A DNA stretch of 64,000 nucleotides. Source: Arthrobacter sp. B3I4. Its GTDB lineage: Bacteria; Actinomycetota; Actinomycetes; Actinomycetales; Micrococcaceae. The position numbers and the translations under genes were made by a program. Below the pieces are notes generated by a model. The model had not been told where the DNA came from. It searched no databases and saw only the letters and a program-made list of their open reading frames with translations. Location of the stretch: the NCBI RefSeq assembly GCF_030816855.1, contig NZ_JAUSYK010000001.1, positions 1,426,001-1,490,000 on the forward strand, read 5' to 3'. Shown one piece after another: positions 27,818-37,271 of this stretch. Each line of letters starts with the position of its first letter. Position 1 is the stretch's first letter.

Positions 27818-28690
27818 ATGCGATACGTAGTTGGCTACACACCCAACGACCGCGGCGCCGACGCTGTCGCGCTTGCTTCGGCCATGGCCCGCGCCCAAGG
27901 CGCCCACCTGGACCTCGTCCATGTCGTGGACCGCAGCACCCCCTACGTCGCACTCAACCCGCAGGGAAACCGGGTCAGCGTCGCGGAACAGGCCGTGCTC
28001 ACCGCCGAACGGCAGGGTCTTTCGCTGGTTCCGGAGGGCCTGCCGGCGAGGTTCCATGTGCGCCAGGCGGATTCGTTCGCCGCCGGCCTGATCGACGCCG
28101 CGCGGGAGTACCGCGCAGGCCTTATCGTCGTGGGCGCCGCCCGGAACGGGCTGTTCAAGCGGTACAGCATCGGCAGCGTGGCCAACGCCCTGCTGCATGC
28201 GTCCCCGGTTCCGGTCGCGCTCGCGCCGCGCGGCTACCGCCGCACCGAGCCGGTCAGCCGGCTGACACTCGCCGTCGGCCAGCGCACCGGAGCGGAGGCT
28301 GCGATCGACGTCGCGATTGAATCCGCTGAGCGCCGGGGCGTGCCGCTGCGGCTGGTGTCCCTCGTGGAGTTGGATGCTGAAGGCACCAGCGGCGAGAACG
28401 TCAACGCCGCGCACGTCCACGCGAACACTGTACTCAGGGCCGCGGCAGCCCGACTGCCGGAAGGGCACCACGTGAGCGTGGAGGTTGCCCATGGCCGGAC
28501 CATCGAGGAGGCCATCGACGACCTCGACTGGGACGACGCGGAAATTCTGATCGTCGGCTCGTCACGGCTGGCGGAGAAGAACAAGCTGTTCCTCGGAAGT
28601 ACGGCCAACAAGGTTCTCCGGGCCCTGCCCGTGCCGATGGTCGTCGTTCCGCGCGACTACGTCCGCGTCGACAGCAACCCGGAGGACTAG
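27818..28690 (+). CDS. Universal stress protein, tandem UspA domains
   Basis: The 290-aa protein consists of two UspA folds. The ATP-binding motif occurs in both halves: VGAARNGLFKRYSIGSVAN near residue 106 and VGSSRLAEKNKLFLGSTAN near residue 247. It has the VVGYTPNDRGADAVALA start and AGGGG-type ribosome site (AAGGGG). Such proteins support survival under stress or starvation. Its own promoter must lie in the 253 nt after gabT, because a terminator separates them. Confidence 0.88.
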   Translation: MRYVVGYTPNDRGADAVALASAMARAQGAHLDLVHVVDRSTPYVALNPQGNRVSVAEQAVLTAERQGLSLVPEGLPARFHVRQADSFAAGLIDAAREYRAGLIVVGAARNGLFKRYSIGSVANALLHASPVPVALAPRGYRRTEPVSRLTLAVGQRTGAEAAIDVAIESAERRGVPLRLVSLVELDAEGTSGENVNAAHVHANTVLRAAAARLPEGHHVSVEVAHGRTIEEAIDDLDWDDAEILIVGSSRLAEKNKLFLGSTANKVLRALPVPMVVVPRDYVRVDSNPED

Positions 28691-28712
28691 GGGCGCCCTT
28701 ACGGGCCGCCGC

Positions 28713-29769
28713 TTAGGCGGCGGCCCGGGCCCGGCTCCGCGTCACCGAGTTCTTCCGGGCGATCCGCAGCATGTCCGCCGTCAGCAACAGCAGCGCAAGC
28801 CACACGACGCCGAACCCGACCCAGCGCTCCGGGGTCATGGCCTCCTTGAACACAGCCAGCGCCACGATGAACTGCATCACCGGGGCAAAATACTGCAACA
28901 GACCGATTGTCGTCATCGGCAGCCGGCGGGCGGACGCACCGAAAAACAGCAGCGGAACGGCGGTGATGACGCCGGAGGCGACCAGCAGCCAGAAGTGCCC
29001 GGTGCCGTTGCTGGTCAGCGTCGCGGCCCCGGTGAGCGCCAGGACGATCATGGTGGCCCCCGCGATGGGGGCGAGCACGATGGTTTCTACGGTGAGGCTG
29101 GTGACCGCGTCCGCCCGCGGGCCAACGCGTTTCTTGACGAAGCCGTAGAGGCCGAAGCTGAATGCGAGGGTGAGCGCGATCCAGGGCAGCTTGCCGTAGG
29201 AGTAGGTCAGTACCCCCACGGCGATAAAACCGACGACGACGGCGGCCCACTGCAACGGGCGCAGCTTCTCCTTCAGGACGAAGACGCCCAGCAGCACGGA
29301 GACGAGCGGGTTGATGAAGTAGCCAAGGGACGCTTCGACGGCCTGGCCGGTGGTGACGCCGTACGTGTAAGTCAGCCAGTTAACCGCAATCAGGCCGGCG
29401 GCGACGGCCAGGGGGCCGATCACGCTGCGGTTCCGGAAGGCGGCACCGAGGACCCGCCAGGAGCGGGTGACGGTGATCAGCAGGACCACAGAAAATCAGG
29501 GACCACACCACGCGGTTGGCGACGATTTCGACGGCGCCGGCCGGCTGGAGCACAAAGAAATACAGCGGAAGCAGCCCCCACAGGCCGTACGCGCCGATGC
29601 CGAAGAGGATGCCCGCCGTCGTATCCTTGTCCACTGCCTTGAGCCCCGCTTCGGTCCCGGCCTGCGGTCCGGCGGCCGGGGAAGCCGCGGCAACGGCGCC
29701 CGGGCTGCTCCCCGGGGACGTCAGGGCAGTGGGAGCGGGGGATCCTTCAGAATTAGGCACAAGACCCAT
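28713..29769 (-). pseudogene. RarD-like EamA-family permease, frameshifted
   Basis: The N-terminal part from ATG 29769 contains [20 protein letters not shown] and [14 protein letters not shown]. The rest continues in a different frame as [11 protein letters not shown]...NWLTYTYGVTTGQAVEASLGYFINPL...ITAVPLLFFGASARRLPMTTIGLLQYFAP. Both are characteristic of RarD (chloramphenicol-sensitive, 10-helix DMT superfamily). Adding two bases to the TGTG-like tract near 29489-29495 restores IFCVVLL and a 352-aa protein. The gene is broken by a 2-bp loss or the base call is wrong. The N-terminal 50 residues are an unusual Ala/Pro/Gly/Ser-rich extension before the first helix. Confidence 0.85.
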
Positions 29770-29931
29770 AACACCGCCCTGCGAGCGACTATTCCTGCTT
29801 TCAAGGCGCTGCTGACCGGCCTCGCCCGCGATCCACGCCACCGGGGCACCCGCGGAGTCGGGCTGACATTTAGAATTGGGAACTGTGCGCTGTATCTGCC
29901 GGCGCACCCGCACAGCTAAGAAGGGTTCCCG

Positions 29932-31377
29932 GTGTCCAACTCGGCCGAAGCTTCGCCAATCCGTCCGCTCCGCGTCGCGATCGTCGGCGCCGGCCCGGCC
30001 GGCGTCTATGCCGCGGACATCCTGACCAAGTCCACCGGCGTCAAGGACGGCGACTTCGCGGTCAGCATCGACCTGTTCGAGGCCTACCCGGCACCCTACG
30101 GTCTGATCCGCTACGGCGTTGCCCCGGACCACCCGCGGATCAAGGGAATCGTTAACGCACTGCACAAGGTCCTGGACCGCGGTGACATCCGTTTCCTCGG
30201 CAACGTCCGCTACGGCCGGGACCTGACCCTGCATGACTTCCGCGCCTTCTACGATGCGGTCATTTTCGCCACCGGAGCCATCAAAGATGCAGACCTCAAC
30301 ATCCCGGGCATCGATCTTGAAGGCTCCTTCGGCGGCGCCGACTTTGTTTCCTGGTACGACGGCCACCCCGACGTGCCCCGTGACTGGCCGCTGGACGCCA
30401 AGGAAATCGCCGTGATCGGCAACGGCAACGTCGCCCTGGATGTGGCGCGGATGCTGGTCAAACACCCCGACGAACTGCTCGTCACGGAGATTCCCGACAA
30501 CGTCTACCAGGCGCTGAGGAACTCGCCGGTCACCGACGTGCACGTCTTCGGCCGCCGGGGCCCGGCGCAGGTGAAGTTCACCCCGTTGGAATTGCGCGAG
30601 CTGTCCCATGCCAGGGATGTCGACATCGTCCTCTACCCCGAGGACTTTGAATTCGATGAGGCATCCGACGAGGCTATCCGCACGAACAACCAGATCAAGA
30701 CCATGGTCAACACTCTGGGTAACTGGCTCGTGGAGGAGCACGCCGAGGCAGAGGAACCCTCGTCGCGCCGGCTGCACCTGCACTTCCTGCACAACCCGGT
30801 GGAGATCATGGGAACACCCGGCGACGCGGCGCGGCCAGGCAAAGTCACCGGCATCAAGTTTGAGCGCATGCAGTTGGACGGCACCGGCAACGTTAAGGGC
30901 ACCGGGCAGTTCGTGGATTACCCGGTCCAGGCCGTCTATCGGGCCATCGGCTACCACGGCTCGGCCCTGGAGGAACTGTCCTACGATCCCCGCCGCGGCG
31001 TCATCCCCAACGAGGGCGGCCGGGTGCTGGACGCGCAGGGCCAACCCGTGCCGGGCATCTACGCGACCGGCTGGATCAAGCGCGGACCCGTCGGGCTGAT
31101 CGGGCACACCAAGGGAGACGCGCTGGAGACCATCGGCTTCCTGCTCGAGGACCGTCTGACCCTGCCGCCGGCGCAGAACCCCGATCCGCAGGCCATCATC
31201 GACCTGCTCGACGAGCGCGGCATCGAATACACCACCTGGGAAGGCTGGAACAAGCTGGACGCACACGAACTGGCCCTCGGCGCTGCCTGGTCCGCTGCCG
31301 ACGGTGCCGGCGGGATTGTGCGCGAACGCATCAAGGTCGTGCCGCGGGACGAAATGATCCGGATCTCGCGGGGCTGA
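29932..31377 (+). CDS. Ferredoxin--NADP+ reductase, FprA type (copy 2)
   Basis: This 481-aa paralogue of the 18041 gene has the same FAD ([17 protein letters not shown]) and NADP ([17 protein letters not shown]) motifs and the [20 protein letters not shown] and [13 protein letters not shown] stretches. The two copies are colinear end to end, with differences concentrated in the region after [10 protein letters not shown] and at the C-terminus. GTG 29932 follows GAAGGG. It is divergent from the rarD-like gene and followed by tandem 23-bp repeats. Its ferredoxin partner is unknown. Confidence 0.92.
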   Translation: MSNSAEASPIRPLRVAIVGAGPAGVYAADILTKSTGVKDGDFAVSIDLFEAYPAPYGLIRYGVAPDHPRIKGIVNALHKVLDRGDIRFLGNVRYGRDLTLHDFRAFYDAVIFATGAIKDADLNIPGIDLEGSFGGADFVSWYDGHPDVPRDWPLDAKEIAVIGNGNVALDVARMLVKHPDELLVTEIPDNVYQALRNSPVTDVHVFGRRGPAQVKFTPLELRELSHARDVDIVLYPEDFEFDEASDEAIRTNNQIKTMVNTLGNWLVEEHAEAEEPSSRRLHLHFLHNPVEIMGTPGDAARPGKVTGIKFERMQLDGTGNVKGTGQFVDYPVQAVYRAIGYHGSALEELSYDPRRGVIPNEGGRVLDAQGQPVPGIYATGWIKRGPVGLIGHTKGDALETIGFLLEDRLTLPPAQNPDPQAIIDLLDERGIEYTTWEGWNKLDAHELALGAAWSAADGAGGIVRERIKVVPRDEMIRISRG

Positions 31378-31382
31378 CCTGC

Positions 31383-31470
31383 GCCCGCCCGCCCGCCCGT
31401 CTGCCTCCCGCCCGCCCGCCCGTCTGCCTCCCGCCCGCCCGCCCGTCTGCCTCCCGCCCGCCCGCCCGTC
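31383..31470. repeat. 23-bp tandem repeats, three full copies plus a partial
   Basis: The unit CGCCCGCCCGCCCGTCTGCCTCC repeats with a period of exactly 23 nt. The word GTCTGCCTCC starts at 31399, 31422 and 31445, and the fourth, partial copy begins at 31468. It begins five bases after the fprA stop. Such pure C-rich tracts could form unusual structures and vary in copy number. Confidence 0.9.
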
Positions 31471-31673
31471 GCGGCGCAAAATTCCTCGCGACGCGGAAAA
31501 ACGCTGTCGCGGAGGGTATTCCGGCGTCGACAGTGATTTAGCGCCTCGCAGGGTAAATAACGCGACGCGAAACGGCCTAGCCCGCGCCCGGAACGCCCCG
31601 TAGACTGGCCCGACAAACGCCGCTTTCCGGTGCACCGTCGTGCGCCAAGAGGTGCCAGCCAGGTGGAGGTTCA
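31471..31673. repeat. GC-rich imperfect repeat block
   Basis: No gene is present. The block contains two related words, TCGCGACGCGGAAAAACGC and ACGCGACGCGAAACGG, and an inverted repeat CTGTCG...CGACAG around GGTATTCCGG. It looks like another dispersed intergenic element between fprA copy 2 and the GAF regulator. The promoter of the regulator must lie near its right end. Confidence 0.4.
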
Positions 31674-33095
31674 GTGAGGAATCCGGTCGAGCAGGCCGTC
31701 CCGCGCCATCACGGTCCGGACGCGAACCCGGAACTGCGTCAGAAGTATGCCACCGCCGGACATGAACAGCTGGACAGCAAGCGGTTTGCCTTTGCGGCGG
31801 ACCTGCAACTGCCCGGGCTGCGCACCCTGATCCGGGAGTCGTGGCAACGGTCCGTGCAACTGCATGCCAACCCGGACAACCCGGAGGCCCCGCTGGCGAT
31901 GGACCGGGAGGAACTCGAGGAGTACCGCCGGCAGCACCCTCTCGCCGCGATCATGCCCGTGATCCACAAGCTCCTGGTCCTGCCCAGCCATGACAGCGGC
32001 ATGCTGGTGGCAGTGGGGGACGAGGTGGGCCGGCTGCTTTGGGTCGAGGGCGATCCGGCGATGCAGCGGCGCGCCGAGGGGATGATGTTCGTCCCCGGCG
32101 CCGACTGGTCCGAGGCGACCGTCGGCACAAGCGCCCCCGGCACCGCGCTGGCCCTGGGGCGCGGGATCCAGATCGCCGGCGCCGAACATTACAAACGCTC
32201 CGTGCACCCCTGGAGCTGCACGGCGGTGCCGTTTCATGATCCGGACTCCGGTGCGCTGCTGGGCGTCGTGGACCTCACCGGAACCGAATCCGCCGTCGCC
32301 CCGCATACCCTGTCCCTCGTCGAGGCAACCGTCGCAGCGGCGCAGGCGCATCTGCGGGTGGAGCGGCTGCAGCTCGCGGCCGCCCGCCACGCCGCGCCCG
32401 CACGGCGCCGGACGGCCATGCCCCGCACCACCGGTGACAAACCCGGCGGTGCGGGCACGACGGCGGGCAAGGCCGCGGCGTCCCGGCCGGGGAGCCTCTA
32501 CCGCAACAGCCTGCAGCTGCTCGGCCGCGATCAGGCCGTGCTGAGCCTGGACGGCCGCACCGTTACCCTGTCCGCCCGGCACAGCGAAATCCTGGCCCTG
32601 CTCAGCACCCATCCGGAAGGACTGACTGCCGAGGAGCTCAGCGCGCTGCTCTACCCGGGAACCGGATCCACCATGACGCTGCGTGCCGAGATGGTGCGTC
32701 TGCGCAAGGTCCTGCAGCAGCTCAACCCGGAAGCGGTTCCGGGGTCACGGCCCTACCGCCTGCCCGTGGACCTGGTGCCGGACTCGGGCCAGGTGCTCAG
32801 CTGCCTGCAGCGCGGCGCCCACCGGATCGCGCTTGAAATCTACCGCGGAGCCGTCCTGCCCCGCTCCGAGGCCCCGGGAATCGTCGGGCTCCGCAACCGC
32901 GTCTCCTCCCTGCTGCGTGAGGCCGTCCTGACCGACGGCAGCGCGGAGTCGCTGCTGAAATACGCGCAGCTGCCGGAAGCGCGCGACGACGTCGAGGTCC
33001 GCGCCGCTGCCCTGAAACTGCTGCCGCCGCGCTCGCCGAAACGCGCGGCCGTCGTCGTGGACCTGGAAAGGCTGGAGACCGAACTCAGCGCCTGA
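31674..33095 (+). CDS. GAF-domain transcriptional regulator
   Basis: This 473-aa protein has an AcoR-like N-terminal part ([90 protein letters not shown]), a typical GAF sensor, but no AAA+ sigma-54 activator domain. The C-terminal half has a winged-helix-like region ([34 protein letters not shown]). It sits upstream of an ExaC-like aldehyde dehydrogenase on the same strand, which suggests control of alcohol/aldehyde oxidation. GTG start with a GGAGG site. Confidence 0.85.
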   Translation: MRNPVEQAVPRHHGPDANPELRQKYATAGHEQLDSKRFAFAADLQLPGLRTLIRESWQRSVQLHANPDNPEAPLAMDREELEEYRRQHPLAAIMPVIHKLLVLPSHDSGMLVAVGDEVGRLLWVEGDPAMQRRAEGMMFVPGADWSEATVGTSAPGTALALGRGIQIAGAEHYKRSVHPWSCTAVPFHDPDSGALLGVVDLTGTESAVAPHTLSLVEATVAAAQAHLRVERLQLAAARHAAPARRRTAMPRTTGDKPGGAGTTAGKAAASRPGSLYRNSLQLLGRDQAVLSLDGRTVTLSARHSEILALLSTHPEGLTAEELSALLYPGTGSTMTLRAEMVRLRKVLQQLNPEAVPGSRPYRLPVDLVPDSGQVLSCLQRGAHRIALEIYRGAVLPRSEAPGIVGLRNRVSSLLREAVLTDGSAESLLKYAQLPEARDDVEVRAAALKLLPPRSPKRAAVVVDLERLETELSA

Positions 33096-33227
33096 GCCGA
33101 GCTGTCCGTGACCCGCCTCACACCCCTGCAACCTGACTGCAACCTTCCCGCTTCTAGGCTGATGCCAGCAGCGGCCGCAGAAACCCGGCCGCGATGCCAC
33201 CAATGTTGCACAGCAAAGGAGCTAGCA

Positions 33228-34751
33228 ATGACTGTTTATGCGCAGCCCGGCACCGAGGGCTCGAAGGTCACCTTCAAGGACCGCTACGAGAACTGGATCG
33301 GCGGCGAATGGGTCGCCCCGGTCAAGGGCCAGTACTTCGAAAACATCACCCCGGTGACGGGCAAAGCGTTCTGCGAGGTCGCCCGCGGCACCGCAGAGGA
33401 CATCGAGCTGGCACTTGACGCCGCGCACAAGGTGGCGCCGTCTTGGGGCAAGACCTCCGTCGCCGAGCGGGCCGCGATCCTGAACAAGATCGCGGACCGG
33501 ATCGACGAGAACACCGAAATGCTCGCCGTCGCCGAATCCTGGGACAACGGCAAGCCGATCCGCGAGACCCTCAACGCCGACATCCCGCTCGCCGCGGACC
33601 ACTTCCGCTACTTCGCGTCCGCCGTCCGCGCCCAGGAGGGCCGGCTGTCCCAGCTCGACGACGATACCACCGCCTACCATTACCACGAGCCGCTCGGCGT
33701 CGTCGGCCAGATCATTCCCTGGAACTTTCCGATCCTGATGGCCGTCTGGAAGCTGGCCCCCGCACTCGCCGCCGGCAACGCCGTCGTCCTCAAGCCGGCC
33801 GAACAGACTCCCTCCTCGATCCTGGTGCTGATGGAACTGATCAGCGACCTGCTTCCAGCCGGCGTCATCAACGTGGTCAACGGCTTCGGCGTCGAGGCGG
33901 GCAAGCCGCTCGCCTCAAGCCCGCGGATTCGAAAGATCGCCTTCACCGGTGAGACCACCACGGGCCGGCTGATCAGCCAGTACGCGTCCCAGAACCTGAT
34001 CCCGGTCACTCTGGAACTGGGCGGCAAGAGCCCCAATATCTTCTTCAATGACGTCGCGGACAAGAACGACGCGTTCTACGACAAGGCCCTCGAAGGCTTC
34101 ACGCTGTTCGCCTTCAACCAGGGCGAAGTGTGCACTTGCCCGTCCCGCGCCCTGGTCCAGGAAGGCATCTACGACTCCTTCATGGCTGATGCGCTGGCCC
34201 GCACCCAGAAGATCATCCAGGGCAACCCGCTGGACACCGACACCCAGCTGGGCGCCCAGGCCTCCAACGACCAGCTCGAGAAGATCCTCTCCTACATCGA
34301 CATCGGAACACAGGAGGGCGCCAAGGCGCTCACCGGCGGCGCCCGGGCGGAGCTCTCCGGCGACCTGGCCGGCGGCTACTACGTCCAGCCCACGATTTTT
34401 GAGGGCCACAACAAAATGCGGATCTTCCAGGAGGAAATCTTCGGCCCGGTGGTCTCCGTGACCCGGTTCAGTGACTACAACGACGCCATGGGCATCGCCA
34501 ACGACACCCTCTACGGTCTCGGTGCCGGCGTCTGGTCCCGCAACGGCAACGTCGCTTACCGTGCCGGCCGCGAAATCCAGGCCGGCCGGGTGTGGGTCAA
34601 CAACTACCACGCCTACCCGGCAGGAGCGGCGTTCGGCGGCTACAAGTCCTCCGGCATTGGCCGCGAGAACCACGCCATGATGCTGGACCACTACCAGCAG
34701 ACCAAGAACCTCCTGGTCAGCTACAACGAGAACAAGCTCGGCTTCTTCTAG
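33228..34751 (+). CDS. Aldehyde dehydrogenase, ExaC/AcoD (acetaldehyde) type
   Basis: This 507-aa NAD+-dependent enzyme probably oxidises acetaldehyde or related short aldehydes. The active site reads [16 protein letters not shown] with catalytic Cys302 and a second Cys304, a hallmark of the ExaC/AcoD subgroup, and Glu263 ([13 protein letters not shown]) is present. ATG 33228 follows AAAGGAG. The preceding GAF regulator and following DUF779 gene recur beside this subgroup and suggest a single module for alcohol degradation. Confidence 0.92.
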   Translation: MTVYAQPGTEGSKVTFKDRYENWIGGEWVAPVKGQYFENITPVTGKAFCEVARGTAEDIELALDAAHKVAPSWGKTSVAERAAILNKIADRIDENTEMLAVAESWDNGKPIRETLNADIPLAADHFRYFASAVRAQEGRLSQLDDDTTAYHYHEPLGVVGQIIPWNFPILMAVWKLAPALAAGNAVVLKPAEQTPSSILVLMELISDLLPAGVINVVNGFGVEAGKPLASSPRIRKIAFTGETTTGRLISQYASQNLIPVTLELGGKSPNIFFNDVADKNDAFYDKALEGFTLFAFNQGEVCTCPSRALVQEGIYDSFMADALARTQKIIQGNPLDTDTQLGAQASNDQLEKILSYIDIGTQEGAKALTGGARAELSGDLAGGYYVQPTIFEGHNKMRIFQEEIFGPVVSVTRFSDYNDAMGIANDTLYGLGAGVWSRNGNVAYRAGREIQAGRVWVNNYHAYPAGAAFGGYKSSGIGRENHAMMLDHYQQTKNLLVSYNENKLGFF

Positions 34752-34759
34752 ACCGCGGC

Positions 34760-34790
34760 GGCGGGGCGGACCGGATCGGTCCGCCCCGCC
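34760..34790 (+). terminator. Hairpin between aldehyde dehydrogenase and DUF779 genes
   Basis: GGCGGGGCGGACC and GGTCCGCCCCGCC form a 13-bp stem with a 5-nt loop just after the dehydrogenase stop. It may be a partial terminator or mRNA-stabilising hairpin, because the DUF779 gene follows closely. Confidence 0.5.
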
Positions 34791-34837
34791 GTGCCGTTTC
34801 GCCGTGACAGCCCGCCCCATTGACAGGAGAAGCCCCG

Positions 34838-35245
34838 ATGACCCAGACCCGGCTCGATGCCGCCGTGACCCTGCCCGGTGAGGACTTTTCCCGGGTGGCG
34901 CTCACTCCCGAGGCCGTGGAGCTGCTGCGCAAGCTCTGGCTCCAGCACGGTCCGCTGATGTTCCACCAGTCCGGCGGCTGCTGCGACGGCTCTTCCCCGA
35001 TGTGCTACCCGGCAGGGGAGTTCCTCACCGGCGACTCCGACGTGCTGCTGGGCCTGTTCGACATCTCGGACGGCCTGCAGCCGCAGCCGCTGGAGTTCTG
35101 GATGTCTAGGGAACAGTTCAACTACTGGAGCCACACCCACCTGACGGTCGACGTCGTGCCCGGCCGCGGCAGCGGCTTCTCGGTCGAGGCGCCGGAAGGA
35201 AAGCGCTTCCTGATCCGCTCCACGCTGATGGACTGGCCCGCCTGA
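34838..35245 (+). CDS. DUF779 protein
   Basis: This 135-aa protein has the family's Cys-rich core, FHQSGGCCDGSSPMCYPAGEF, followed by FDISDGLQPQPLEFWMSREQFNYWSHTHLTVDVVPGRGSGFSVEAPEGKRFLIRS. DUF779 proteins usually sit next to acetaldehyde dehydrogenases, and their biochemical function is not established. The cluster of cysteines suggests metal or disulfide chemistry. ATG 34838 has AGGAGAA. It is cotranscribed or partly attenuated from the dehydrogenase gene. Confidence 0.9.
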   Translation: MTQTRLDAAVTLPGEDFSRVALTPEAVELLRKLWLQHGPLMFHQSGGCCDGSSPMCYPAGEFLTGDSDVLLGLFDISDGLQPQPLEFWMSREQFNYWSHTHLTVDVVPGRGSGFSVEAPEGKRFLIRSTLMDWPA

Positions 35246-35271
35246 CCCCGCCCCTGCCCCCCGCCCCCAAG

Positions 35272-35359
35272 GCGCGAACGTACACTTGACGCCCGCCCCC
35301 AAGCGCGAACGTACACTTGACGCCCGCCCGGCGGGGCGCCGAGTGTACGTTCGCGCTTA
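35272..35359. repeat. GCGCGAACGTACACT-type direct and inverted repeats
   Basis: A 31-bp unit beginning GCGCGAACGTACACTTGACG occurs at 35272 and 35303. A third copy lies in inverted orientation (GAGTGTACGTTCGCGC, 35341-35356). Copies two and three form a long imperfect hairpin immediately after the DUF779 gene. It appears to be another dispersed palindromic element. Confidence 0.85.
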
Positions 35360-35462
35360 AGGGGTTCGTCTCACCATGCGGGATTAAAGCGGCCGTCCAG
35401 TGGATGGACACTACTATGGATAGGTCTGTTTCCAACCTGTTACCGAGACCTTGGACTTTCCT

Positions 35463-37025
35463 ATGAACCTTTTCCGGACCAAAACCATCGAGCAGTCGAT
35501 GGCCGACGCCGATGAACCCGGACGCAAGCTCAAACGTTCGCTCAGCACCTGGGACCTGATGATCATGGGCGTCGCCGTTGCCGTCGGCGCCGGCATCTTC
35601 TCCGTCGGTGCGAAGGCTGCCGCGAACTTCGCCGGCCCCGCCGTCACCATCTCCTTCGCGATCGCCGCCGTCACCTGCGCGCTGGCGATCATGTGCTACG
35701 CCGAGTTCGCCACCGCCATCCCGGTTGCCGGCTCCGCCTACGTCTTCACCTACGCCACCATGGGCGAGGTCCTCGCCTGGATCATCGGCTGGAACCTCAT
35801 CCTCGAGCTTTTCACCGCCGCCGCCGTGATCGCCAAATACTGGGGCATCTACCTCAGCAAGGTCTTCGCGCTGATGGGGCTGGACGTCCCGCCGTCGATC
35901 TCCGTGGCCGGCGTCGACCTCTTCTGGGGCGCCTTCCTGATCGTCGCCGTGTTCACCGTGCTGCTGGTGCTGGGAACGAAGCTGTCCGCCCGCGTCGGCA
36001 ACGTCTTCACACTGATCAAGATCGCCGTCGTCCTGTTCGTGATCGTGGTCGGCTTCAGCTACGTGAAGTTCGAGAACTACGCACCGTTCGTCCCGACCTC
36101 CCAGCCCACCGGCGGCACCGGCACCACGGATGTGCTCAAGCAGTCCTTCTTCGGCTTCCTTACCGGAGCCGCGCCCGCGCAGTACGGCACGATGGGCATC
36201 TTCGCCGGTGCCGCGCTGGTCTTCTTCGCCTTCATCGGCTTCGACGTCGTCGCGACCTCGGCAGAGGAAGTCAAGAACCCGCAAAAGACGCTGCCCCGCG
36301 GCATCTTCGGCGGCCTGGCCATCGTCACGGTGCTCTACATCCTGGTCTCGCTCGCGCTCACCGGCATGGTCTCGTACACCAAGCTCGCTGAGGCCGAGAG
36401 CCCCACGCTCACCACCGCCTTCGAAGCGGTCGGGAACACCGACGCCGCCAAAGTCATCGCGTTCGGTTCGCTGGTGGGCCTCACCACGGTGATCATGGTG
36501 CTGCTGATGGGCCTCTCCCGCGTGGTCCTGGCCATGAGCCGCGACGGCCTGCTGCCGCGCTCGCTGTCCAAGACCAGCACCATCCGCGCGACTCCCGCAC
36601 GCCTGCAGATCATCTGCGGCTCGGCCGTGGCTGTCGTGGCCGGTGTGACCAAGGTGGACCTGCTCGAAGAAATGATCAACATCGGCACGCTCTCGGCGTT
36701 CGTGATGGTCAGCCTCGGCATCCTGGTGCTGCGCAAGAAGCGCCCGGACCTCAAGCCGGCGTTCCGCGTACCCTTCGGCAAGGTGCTCCCGGTCGTTTCG
36801 GCCGTGTTGTGCCTGTACCTGATGACCAACCTCGCCGTGGAAACCTGGATTTTCTTCGCCATCTGGCTGGTCATCGGCATCGTGATCTACTTCGCCTACG
36901 GCCAGCGGCACTCCCGCCTCAACGAGCGTTTCGCCGAGGCCCGGGCCTCGGTCAACGCCCCTGCGGGGGAGCGGTTCGACGACGTCGACGACGCCGAGGA
37001 GAAGGACGCGCTGACCCGCTCCTAG
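35463..37025 (+). CDS. APC-superfamily amino-acid permease
   Basis: This 520-aa permease has about 12 hydrophobic segments and the conserved N-terminal motif LMIMGVAVAVGAGIFSVGAKAA, plus IGFDVVATSAEEVKNPQKTLPRGI. It belongs to the cationic amino-acid transporter-like branch (YfnA/CAT). The substrate is not readable from the sequence. ATG 35463 is chosen over TTG 35451. Both have weak ribosome sites. It is monocistronic and is followed by a GGGGTCAC-family repeat. Confidence 0.88.
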   Translation: MNLFRTKTIEQSMADADEPGRKLKRSLSTWDLMIMGVAVAVGAGIFSVGAKAAANFAGPAVTISFAIAAVTCALAIMCYAEFATAIPVAGSAYVFTYATMGEVLAWIIGWNLILELFTAAAVIAKYWGIYLSKVFALMGLDVPPSISVAGVDLFWGAFLIVAVFTVLLVLGTKLSARVGNVFTLIKIAVVLFVIVVGFSYVKFENYAPFVPTSQPTGGTGTTDVLKQSFFGFLTGAAPAQYGTMGIFAGAALVFFAFIGFDVVATSAEEVKNPQKTLPRGIFGGLAIVTVLYILVSLALTGMVSYTKLAEAESPTLTTAFEAVGNTDAAKVIAFGSLVGLTTVIMVLLMGLSRVVLAMSRDGLLPRSLSKTSTIRATPARLQIICGSAVAVVAGVTKVDLLEEMINIGTLSAFVMVSLGILVLRKKRPDLKPAFRVPFGKVLPVVSAVLCLYLMTNLAVETWIFFAIWLVIGIVIYFAYGQRHSRLNERFAEARASVNAPAGERFDDVDDAEEKDALTRS

Positions 37026-37040
37026 CCGCTCCAGCCATCA

Positions 37041-37101
37041 ACGCGGGGTCACCTGCGGTCCGTCCGGTACTTCCGGAGGAGCCGCGGGTGGCCCCGCGTT
37101 G
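37041..37101 (+). repeat. GGGGTCAC-family hairpin repeat, copy 3
   Basis: AACGCGGGGTCACCTGCGGT (37041-37060) pairs with the right arm ending GGCCCCGCGTT (37091-37101), followed by GTTGTTTGC. It lies 15 nt after the permease stop, in the same orientation as the other copies. Confidence 0.85.
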
Positions 37102-37271
37102 TTGTTTGCGCAACGTCTTCCCCCGTCGTCTCGGTGCTGTAACAATGCAGCCAGTGTGGTTGACCTCACAGTACGCTTGAGTCAGACTTTATTTTGAACG
37201 TCTGTTCGGATCGCGAACAAGTAGGGCTGGAGGCACGTTCCTCCCAAGCCACTGTGCACATAGGAGTGAAC

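Noticed and set aside
31383..31470. CRISPR-like array
   Set aside because: The units are contiguous with no unique spacers, so this is a plain tandem repeat.
29380..31635. Very long open frame on the minus strand across fprA copy 2
   Set aside because: It is the mirror of the fprA gene in GC-rich DNA. Only its last part (29769 downwards) encodes real protein, the N-terminal part of the rarD-like gene.
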